DNA from: an uncultured Eubacteriales bacterium
GTDB taxonomy: Bacteria; Bacillota_A; Clostridia; Christensenellales; Aristaeellaceae
Assembly (NCBI GenBank): GCA_902795555.1
Contig: CADBLV010000136.1
Location: 1 to 5,512 of the forward strand
DNA length: 5,512 bases
Direction of reading: 5' to 3'
Both the position numbers and the translations under genes were made by a program. The notes beneath the pieces were generated by a model that saw only the letters and a list, made by a program, of their open reading frames with translations, did no database searches and had not been told where the DNA came from. This document shows positions 1-5,512 of this stretch, in pieces. Numbering within the stretch: the stretch's first letter is position 1; each line of letters opens with the position of its first letter.

Positions 1-2288
1 TCATCTCCGTCGCTGAAATGGGACATAAAGCGCATGTCAAACTTAATCAGGTCGAAATGGATATTCTGCAGCACGTCCAGAGAGGAATATCCGCTGCCGA
101 AATCGTCCATCCAGACCGGGAAACCCAGGGCCTGGAAGCGTTCAATCTGCTGCTTCATGAACTCAAAATCACTGCCGACCACGCTCTCTGTGATTTCGAT
201 GGAAAGCATGGAGCGGTCGATTCCCGCGCTGTCCACCCGGCGCCGGATTTCTTCCACGATGTCGCAGCTGTCAAAATCGATCCGGGAGAGGTTCACCGAC
301 TGCGGAACCACATACATCCCGGCTTCCGCCTGCCGTTTCAACTTCAGAAGCACCTGATCCACCACATGGAGATCCAGCTTATAGATGAGCCGGGATTCCT
401 CGAGGGCGGGGATGAATTCCGCGGGGGAGAGGAAGCCCAGGGACGGATCGATCCAGCGGCTGAGGGCTTCCTCGTCGCAAACCTTGCCGTCCGCGGCCCG
501 GATGATCGCCTGATAATACACCTGGATCCAGCCCTCCGAAAGGGCCCTGTCCAGATTGTTCATGATGTAGCGGTAATTCTCCTCCCGCCTGAGCATCTCC
601 CGGTCATACACGCAGAGGCCGGAGGTGGTGCTGCCCCGGCGTCGATCCATGGCAAAGCGCGCCCGGTCGCAGGCCACGCTGGCACTGACCTCCTCCAGAC
701 GGTCCGGATAGACGCCGACGCTGACAGGAAGGCTGTGGCCACCGTTCAGCTTTTCACATTCGGCGAAAACCGCCCGGATCTTCTCCTCTGCATCCTTTTC
801 CTCCGCAATGGCCGCGAAGTGATCCTCGCTGAAGCGGCACAGATGCTGTCGCTCAAAATGTGCTACCAGAATTCCCGCGAAATCGCGAAGCAGTCTGTCC
901 CCCGCCTCAAACCCATATTGATGGTTGAAATGCTTCATGCCGAGCAGGTTGAAGTAAAGCATGGCGGGGATGCCGCCGGCCTGCCGGATCTGAAGCCTCT
1001 TCTCTTCCGCCGCACGGAAGAAGGCGCGCATATTGGGCAGATCTGTCAGCGGATCCGTGTCGATCCGGTAATTCAGATCGTCGATATAGCGTTTCTGCTG
1101 ATCCCGCATCTGCTTGAAAGACGCTGTGAGGGCGCCGATTTCGTCCCGGCCCGAATAATCCAGCTCCGCGTCAAAATCGCCGGCGGCCAGACGGGTGGAG
1201 GCCGCGGTGAGCCTTCCGAGCGGGCGGATCATCAGGCGCATGGCCAGCATCAGCAGGACGGCGCAGATAATCACCGCCACACAGGTCACGACCAGGATAA
1301 TCCGTGAGAGACGGATGGCTGAGGCGTTGATTTCCCGCGTGGGAGCGGTGACAACGAGCTTCATGCCGTTTTGCAGGGTCGCGAAGGCCAGCTGACGTTC
1401 TTCACCGTCCGCCGTATAGACAAATAGATGATCTCCGCTGGATTCATTCTGACGAAGGGCATCATGCAGGCCGGCCGTTGATACATCCTCCGGATGGCTG
1501 CCGTAGGGCAGCTGGGGGTGCCAGAGCACGCTTCCGTCCTCGTCCGTCAGAAAGGCAAACCCGGTATCGTATACCTGGATGGACCGCACCTGATCCACCA
1601 GGGTTTCAAAGGGAATATCCATGCCAAGGACCCCAATGAGCTTGCCGGCTTTATAGATCGGCACCAGATAGGAACAGGTACGCAATTCTCCCAGAAAATG
1701 CGCACTGTAAGGACCCACCCAGGACGGTCTTCCCCGCTGAAGGGTCAGAAAATACCAGGCAGTATGTTCGGCATCCGCGCTGTCCAACAGGCTGACATCA
1801 ACGGGCGGCTGTTTTTCAAAACCGGTTTTACCCACCCGGGAATAGAAAAAGCCCAGTTCTTCACGGCTGATGTCGGGCTCAACAAAATAATAATAGGTGA
1901 CGACCCCCTGGGTATGGGTAGCGACAGAAGCGAATGCCTCCTGAATCCGCCCGAAATAGAGGCTCAGATAAGCATCCATGGCTTCGGTCTGTTCTGCGGT
2001 TCTCGCGGAAGGATCGGCGCCGGTCCCAGCCACGCCGTTTTCCACCAAGGCTACGCTGTCCAGCGAGTCCGCGGCCAGATTTGCCGCCATTTCCACGGAC
2101 TGTTCCAGGCTTTGCAGATATTTTTCAATCGACTTTTGCGCGTTCCGGGAAATCAGATTCATGGTTTCCACAGTCCGCTTTTCTGTTACGGACTGAAAAT
2201 TGAAATAGCATACCGCCATCAGGGTCAGCATGCTGAGAAGGATTGCGGCGATGGCGATCGCCGTGATCCTGACACGGATCGAATGCAT
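1..2288 (-). CDS. Membrane sensor c-di-GMP phosphodiesterase: dCache-HAMP-degenerate GGDEF-EAL (3' end outside window)
   Basis: An uninterrupted reading frame of 762 visible residues runs off the window inside its EAL domain. Order: TM helix (about 7-28), extracellular double Cache region (about 29-325), second TM (about 329-350), HAMP (about 347-398, with RPL at 355 and DEIG at 382), GGDEF-like domain (from DPLTDLPN near 411) and EAL domain (from about 582). The GGDEF signature is replaced by SEDHF (487-491), and the metal-binding Asp of the usual D-x-D strand is Asn447, so cyclase activity is unlikely. The EAL part keeps E607 of EAL, N666 of NLS, E701 of ITES, D728-D729 of DDFGSG and K749, the expected metal and catalytic residues. 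I infer that it hydrolyses cyclic di-GMP to pGpG at the inner membrane face under control of an external signal. It starts 16 bases after the binding-protein gene, with a strong ribosome binding site. The last ~80-90 residues, including the final catalytic Glu/Gln, are not visible. Confidence 0.93.
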   Translation of the reverse strand, partial: MHSIRVRITAIAIAAILLSMLTLMAVCYFNFQSVTEKRTVETMNLISRNAQKSIEKYLQSLEQSVEMAANLAADSLDSVALVENGVAGTGADPSARTAEQTEAMDAYLSLYFGRIQEAFASVATHTQGVVTYYYFVEPDISREELGFFYSRVGKTGFEKQPPVDVSLLDSADAEHTAWYFLTLQRGRPSWVGPYSAHFLGELRTCSYLVPIYKAGKLIGVLGMDIPFETLVDQVRSIQVYDTGFAFLTDEDGSVLWHPQLPYGSHPEDVSTAGLHDALRQNESSGDHLFVYTADGEERQLAFATLQNGMKLVVTAPTREINASAIRLSRIILVVTCVAVIICAVLLMLAMRLMIRPLGRLTAASTRLAAGDFDAELDYSGRDEIGALTASFKQMRDQQKRYIDDLNYRIDTDPLTDLPNMRAFFRAAEEKRLQIRQAGGIPAMLYFNLLGMKHFNHQYGFEAGDRLLRDFAGILVAHFERQHLCRFSEDHFAAIAEEKDAEEKIRAVFAECEKLNGGHSLPVSVGVYPDRLEEVSASVACDRARFAMDRRRGSTTSGLCVYDREMLRREENYRYIMNNLDRALSEGWIQVYYQAIIRAADGKVCDEEALSRWIDPSLGFLSPAEFIPALEESRLIYKLDLHVVDQVLLKLKRQAEAGMYVVPQSVNLSRIDFDSCDIVEEIRRRVDSAGIDRSMLSIEITESVVGSDFEFMKQQIERFQALGFPVWMDDFGSGYSSLDVLQNIHFDLIKFDMRFMSHFSDGD

Positions 2289-2296
2289 CAGCCGTT

Positions 2297-2304
2297 CCTC
2301 CTTT
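2297..2304 (-). promoter_or_regulatory. Ribosome binding site of the dCache-GGDEF-EAL gene
   Basis: On the minus strand AAAGGAGG directly follows the TAG stop of the binding-protein gene and lies 8 bases before the ATG at 2288. The near-perfect Shine-Dalgarno sequence fixes this start. It leaves no room for a separate promoter between the two genes, which supports co-transcription. Confidence 0.85.
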
Positions 2305-3957
2305 CTACCTGTCGGATCGGATGGAGATCCGGCTGTAACAGGTCTTGACAGAACCGTTCCAGATCGCAGAGATCCCCTCTACCCGTTTGGAAATGACATA
2401 ATCACGCAGTCTGGAGAAGAGAGGAATCCAGGCTGCATCCTCCCCGACGATCAGCTGTTCCAGATCCTGATATTCCTTCAGCCGTTCCTCCGTGTCCCGG
2501 ATGACCCGGGCAGCGCGTACACGGGCCATGGCATCCTCATTTTCATAGCAGAGACTGCGGAAAGCAGCATTCCCCCGATTTCCGAAAAAGGTGTAGACGA
2601 AATTGTCCGGATCGTTATAATCTGCGGTCCAGGTTGCCGAATAACAGGACAGGGAACCACTCTTTCTCAAACGCATAAACTCCTCATCCGGAAGGACTTC
2701 CACCGTCACCCGGACGCCGATTTTTTCCCACATGGAAGCGATCAGTCGGGCGAGACTCATTTCTGCCACGGGAGAAATCGCATTCACGCTCAGCGTGAGA
2801 TCAAAACCATTCGGAAGGCCTGCCTGGGAAAGCAGCTCCTTTGCCTGATCCGGATCAAAGGGAATTTCGGGCAGCGTCGGATTGTAACCGTAGAGGCCGC
2901 GGGGATAGATTCCATGCACGAGGATTCCCCTTCCGCTGTATACCGCGTCTAACAGAAGCTGCCGGTTCAACCCCAGCTGAAGCGCCTTCCGGACCCGGAC
3001 GTCTCCCAAGGGGGCCACAGACTCGTTCAGGGCGATATAGGTGGTGGCAATGCGCTGAACCCTGAAACGCCGCTCCTGATAGATGTCCCCGTGAATGAAA
3101 TACTCTGCGGCGGAGCCGACTTCGTCCAGATCCAGCACATCCAAGCCGTCCTGCTCGAAGAGCATGCGAATCTCCTCCGGCTCAGTCATAAATCGCAAAT
3201 CCAACCCCGCGTTTTTCGGCAGGCCTTCAAAGCAATTCGGATTGGCGGAAAGGATCATTCCTTCTCCGGCGGTCCATTCCCGGAGAATGTACGACCCCGT
3301 TCCCACGGTCCAGGCGGGTTCTTGTCCAAAACGATCGCCTGCTTCCTCCGTGGTTTCCTTATCCAGGATCGAAGCGCCTGGCATGGACAGGCAGGCCAAG
3401 AAGGCCTCGAAGGGCTCGGTTAGTGTGATGCTGAAGCTTTGATCGTTCAGCACGCGGAAGCCCTCCAGCGTTTCCGCCTTTCCGCTTTCCAGCAGATCCG
3501 CGCCGACGATATTATCCGCGATATCCTGATTGCAGGAATCCGGATGGGTCAGAAGACGCTCGAAGGTGTATCGCACATCCTCGGCCGTCAGGGGGGAGCC
3601 GTTGCTGAAAGCCACATCTTCCCGAAGACGGAATGTGTATACCAGGCCGTCCTTCGAAACCTCCCAGGATTCTGCCAGGGAGGGCCTGATCACCACGTTT
3701 CCGTCCCCGTCGCTTTCCATTTCCACCAGGCGGTTAAACACGTTGGTGGCGATCGTATAATGGATCGTTGTGCACTGGAAATCCACAGTGTCCGGTTCAT
3801 CTTCCACGGCCACCAGATAGCCGGATCGATCCCCGGAAGGCAGGGCTTCCCGGGAGGAGGAGGATGAAGACGAAGGAGAGGCGCAGGAAGAAAGAACTGT
3901 CAGCAATGAGGCCGACAGCAGAAGCAGGATGATCCTGAGCATCCGCCTTCTTCGCAT
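2305..3957 (-). CDS. Family 5 extracellular solute-binding lipoprotein (SBP_bac_5, OppA/DppA-like)
   Basis: A 550-residue protein that would bind a small ligand outside the cell membrane. The N-terminus is a lipoprotein signal: four Arg (2-5), a hydrophobic stretch (about 7-22), then lipobox LSSC with the lipidated Cys at 25. A flexible linker follows with seven consecutive Ser (29-35). Family 5 hallmarks are SLAESWEVSKDG (93-104), the FSNGSPLTAEDV segment (117-128), GTGSY (219-223) and, near the C-terminus, a W-x-A-D-Y-x-D-P-D-N segment. Length fits the family (about 500-560). The ATG at 3957 is chosen because AAGGAGA lies 5 bases upstream and because in-frame starts further up (GTG 4053, ATG 4041) fall at the predicted transcription start. 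Family 5 members carry peptides, nickel, or oligosaccharides including cello-oligosaccharides, so the ligand cannot be read from the sequence. The next gene is a c-di-GMP signalling protein, not a permease, so a sensing role is plausible (inference). Confidence 0.93.
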   Translation of the reverse strand: MRRRRMLRIILLLLSASLLTVLSSCASPSSSSSSSREALPSGDRSGYLVAVEDEPDTVDFQCTTIHYTIATNVFNRLVEMESDGDGNVVIRPSLAESWEVSKDGLVYTFRLREDVAFSNGSPLTAEDVRYTFERLLTHPDSCNQDIADNIVGADLLESGKAETLEGFRVLNDQSFSITLTEPFEAFLACLSMPGASILDKETTEEAGDRFGQEPAWTVGTGSYILREWTAGEGMILSANPNCFEGLPKNAGLDLRFMTEPEEIRMLFEQDGLDVLDLDEVGSAAEYFIHGDIYQERRFRVQRIATTYIALNESVAPLGDVRVRKALQLGLNRQLLLDAVYSGRGILVHGIYPRGLYGYNPTLPEIPFDPDQAKELLSQAGLPNGFDLTLSVNAISPVAEMSLARLIASMWEKIGVRVTVEVLPDEEFMRLRKSGSLSCYSATWTADYNDPDNFVYTFFGNRGNAAFRSLCYENEDAMARVRAARVIRDTEERLKEYQDLEQLIVGEDAAWIPLFSRLRDYVISKRVEGISAIWNGSVKTCYSRISIRSDR

Positions 3958-3962
3958 GTTCG

Positions 3963-3969
3963 TCTCCTT
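3963..3969 (-). promoter_or_regulatory. Ribosome binding site deciding the start of the binding-lipoprotein gene
   Basis: AAGGAGA on the minus strand lies 5 bases before the ATG at 3957. It favours this start over the longer frame from 4053, which would put 32 polar residues ahead of a textbook lipoprotein signal. Confidence 0.8.
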
Positions 3970-4040
3970 CGGGACTGTCGGGTTTGAGAACTGTGTCCGG
4001 TTTTCCGAATTACATCTTGTTGCTGCCCGTTTGTCTGTCA

Positions 4041-4054
4041 TGTGACTGATCACA
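4041..4054 (-). repeat. Short inverted repeat at the transcription start, possible operator
   Basis: TGTGA-TCAG-TCACA: perfect 5-base arms around a 4-base centre, immediately downstream of the -10 box and covering about +1 to +14. A repressor site here would block initiation. The arms are short and the spacer is 4 rather than the 6 of a CRP site, so no regulator family is assigned. It could be chance. Confidence 0.3.
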
Positions 4055-4059
4055 GCCTG

Positions 4060-4089
4060 ATTATACTATATCCGCTTTCCTTCCGTCAA
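4060..4089 (-). promoter_or_regulatory. Sigma-A-type promoter of the binding-protein/phosphodiesterase operon
   Basis: On the minus strand the -35 box is TTGACG (4089-4084), the spacer is 18 bases and the -10 box is a perfect TATAAT (4065-4060). Transcription should begin near 4053, giving a leader of about 95 bases before the ATG at 3957. The promoter lies just after the terminator of the upstream GH94 gene, so the two units are separately transcribed. I see no convincing riboswitch or attenuator in the leader. Confidence 0.8.
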
Positions 4090-4117
4090 TAAGGAACCTT
4101 CGCGGAATGACGGAACG

Positions 4118-4150
4118 AAAAAGGACGGTTCCGTTTCTCCGGAACCGCCC
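4118..4150 (-). terminator. Rho-independent terminator of the GH94 gene
   Basis: In the minus-strand RNA, an 11-pair stem (arms 4150-4140 and 4133-4123, GC-rich, with one G-U pair) closes a 6-base GAGAAA loop. A run of five U (4122-4118) follows directly. It lies about 25 bases past the TAA of the GH94 gene. The plus-strand version has no T tract, so it acts in one direction only. Confidence 0.88.
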
Positions 4151-4174
4151 CGAAAAGCGTGTATGAAACGACGG

Positions 4175-5512
4175 TTATCCCAGAATGACTGTCACCTGAT
4201 GGGTTCCTTCGCCGAAGGCGGGCACCACATTTCCTTCGATTTCCCTGCCGTCCACGGTCACTTTTTTCACGCCGCGGCAGACATGGGAGGGATTCTGAAT
4301 CTCAATGTCATAGACGGCGCCCCGGAACCGGCGGCTCACTTTGTAACCATCCCAGGAATGGGGGATGCACGGATCGATCTTCAGACCGTCCCAGTCCGGC
4401 TTGATGCCGAGAATGTAATTGCTGATCACATAGAAATTCCACGCGGCCGTCCCCGTCAGCCAGCTGTTCTTGGCCTGGCCGAAATGCTTCGCGTCTTTCC
4501 CGGCGATCATCTGACTGTAGACATAGGGCTCCATCTTGTGCAGGTCGGAGATTTCCTCCCGCCAGGCCGGCGCGATGCGGCTGTAGAGATCAAAGGCCCG
4601 GTCGCCGTGACCCACCACCGTTTCCGCGGCGATGATCCAGGGGTTGTTATGGCAGAAGATTCCCGCGTTTTCCTTGTATCCGCCCGGATAGCTGCTCACT
4701 TCGCCCAGCTCCAGATGATATTCCTTATAAGCCGGCTGGAGAAGAACGATGCCGTGCTCGGTTTCCAGAATGCTGTGCACGCTCTCCAGCGCCTTTTCTG
4801 CCATGCCGTTGTTCAGACCCACGCCAGCCATGACGCAATAGCCCTGAGACTCGATGTAGATCTTGCCGTCTTCACATTCTTTGCTGCCCACCTTGTGTCC
4901 CATGGCGTCATAGGCGCGGACGAACCATTCGCCGTCCCAGCCGTCCTTTTCGATGGCCGCGGTCATGGCGTCGATTTCCTGCCGGAAGGCATCGGCCTTT
5001 TCAAACCGGCCGAGCCGGCGCTCCAGGGCGATCAGCTCCGGCCCGATGGAAACGAACATGCCGGCGATCAGCACGCTCTCCGCCACCCGTTCATCGGGCG
5101 CTTCGGGATTGGAGAAGGTCTGGAAGCTCTCGTCCGGAGTATCGCTGTAGCAGTTCAGATTCAGACAGTCGTTCCAGTCCGCGCGGCCGATGAGCGGCTG
5201 GCCGTGCGGTCCGCGGTTGTTGACCACGTGCATAAAGCTGGCTTCCAGATGCTCCAGCAGGGTCCCGCAATCCTCCGGATTACAGTCATAGGGCGTGGAG
5301 GCGTCCAGAATGCCGAAATCCCCGGTTTCTTTGATATAAGCCGCGGTCCCGGCGATCAGCCAGAGCGGATCATCATTGAATCCGCCGCCGATGTCGTTAT
5401 TTCCCTTCTTGGTGAGTGGCTGATACTGATGATAGCATCCGCCGTCGCGGAACTGGGTGGCCGCAATGTCGAGAATTCGCTCTCGGGCCCGCTCCGGAAT
5501 CTGGTGAACAAA
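4175..5512 (-). CDS. GH94 beta-glycoside phosphorylase, cellobiose phosphorylase-like (5' end outside window)
   Basis: The C-terminal 445 residues of a protein that is about 800 residues in this family. The open frame continues to position 5512, so the Met codon at 5233 is internal. Family 94 enzymes cleave a beta-glycosidic bond with inorganic phosphate, giving a sugar 1-phosphate and a shortened sugar; for cellobiose, glucose 1-phosphate and glucose. Visible family segments are [17 protein letters not shown] and GFNDDPLW (about 5369-5443), then [11 protein letters not shown] (acidic DWND at 5168-5179), the region holding the general-acid Asp in known members. Further on come CHNNPW and WLTGTAAW, where family members contact phosphate, and the closing DPCIP segment before a beta-rich tail. 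No signal peptide region is visible; the family is normally cytoplasmic. The [12 protein letters not shown] form resembles cellobiose phosphorylases as I recall them, but laminaribiose, cellodextrin or other beta-glucoside specificity cannot be excluded. A strong terminator follows. Confidence 0.9.
   Translation of the reverse strand, partial: FVHQIPERARERILDIAATQFRDGGCYHQYQPLTKKGNNDIGGGFNDDPLWLIAGTAAYIKETGDFGILDASTPYDCNPEDCGTLLEHLEASFMHVVNNRGPHGQPLIGRADWNDCLNLNCYSDTPDESFQTFSNPEAPDERVAESVLIAGMFVSIGPELIALERRLGRFEKADAFRQEIDAMTAAIEKDGWDGEWFVRAYDAMGHKVGSKECEDGKIYIESQGYCVMAGVGLNNGMAEKALESVHSILETEHGIVLLQPAYKEYHLELGEVSSYPGGYKENAGIFCHNNPWIIAAETVVGHGDRAFDLYSRIAPAWREEISDLHKMEPYVYSQMIAGKDAKHFGQAKNSWLTGTAAWNFYVISNYILGIKPDWDGLKIDPCIPHSWDGYKVSRRFRGAVYDIEIQNPSHVCRGVKKVTVDGREIEGNVVPAFGEGTHQVTVILG

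Noticed and set aside
18..1307. Long plus-strand open frame of 429 codons opposite the GGDEF/EAL part
   Set aside because: It is the antisense shadow of a clearly recognisable HAMP-GGDEF-EAL coding frame. The translation is low-complexity, rich in His, Gln and Arg, and resembles no family; it has no convincing ribosome binding site.
1494..2952. Plus-strand open frames (1494-2348 and 2230-2952) opposite the Cache domain and the end of the binding protein
   Set aside because: Shadows of the minus-strand genes, overlapping each other and crossing the boundary between two real genes, with no recognisable domain.
3091..3867. Overlapping plus-strand frames opposite the binding lipoprotein
   Set aside because: Antisense to a well-supported SBP_bac_5 gene, mutually overlapping, with no motif or start signal.
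3837..3873. Purine-rich GGAGGAGGAGGATGAAGACG tract as a plus-strand ribosome binding site or simple repeat
   Set aside because: It is the complement of the serine codon run in the linker of the binding lipoprotein. The coding explanation is sufficient.
4041..4054. CRP-like site TGTGA...TCACA
   Set aside because: The arms match the CRP half-sites but the spacer is 4 rather than 6 bases, and a CRP-type activator would not normally act from +1. Kept only as an unassigned inverted repeat.
5231..5233. Met codon at 5233 as the true start of the GH94 gene
   Set aside because: The frame stays open upstream to the window edge and encodes conserved GH94 segments (the [17 protein letters not shown] and GFNDDPLW regions), so this Met is internal and the gene is cut by the window.

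Overview
The window holds three genes, all on the minus strand, in two transcription units. Base composition is moderately GC-rich by eye. Strong AGGAGG-type ribosome binding sites, a lipoprotein-type binding protein, a housekeeping-type promoter and a degenerate GGDEF-EAL protein of a kind common in anaerobic Firmicutes all suggest a Gram-positive Clostridia-like organism, perhaps from a plant-fibre-degrading or gut community. This taxonomic guess is inference. I see no rRNA, tRNA, CRISPR array, insertion sequence or phage gene.

Layout, read in the direction of transcription (high to low coordinates). From 5512 to 4175 lies the C-terminal ~445 residues of a glycoside hydrolase family 94 beta-glycoside phosphorylase, most like cellobiose phosphorylase. 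It ends in TAA and is followed by a clear intrinsic terminator (4118-4150). A well-formed sigma-A-type promoter (TTGACG, 18 bases, TATAAT; 4089-4060) then starts a new unit with a ~95-base leader. The first gene (3957-2305) encodes a 550-residue family 5 (oligopeptide/dipeptide/oligosaccharide-type) substrate-binding lipoprotein. After 16 bases carrying a strong ribosome binding site comes a membrane-bound sensor (2288 to beyond position 1): TM - double Cache - TM - HAMP - degenerate GGDEF - EAL. Its EAL part keeps the catalytic residues visible in the window, while the GGDEF part has lost both its signature and a metal-binding aspartate. It is therefore most likely a ligand-controlled cyclic di-GMP phosphodiesterase.

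The most interesting point is this pairing. A transporter-type binding lipoprotein is co-transcribed with a c-di-GMP phosphodiesterase that has a large extracellular sensor, and no permease or ATPase gene lies between or upstream of them in the unit. This recalls, but is not homologous in detail to, the NspS-MbaA pair of Vibrio cholerae, in which a binding protein presents its ligand state to a GGDEF-EAL protein. The neighbouring GH94 gene raises the possibility that the ligand is a beta-glucan oligosaccharide, but the terminator and separate promoter mean this link is only by proximity.
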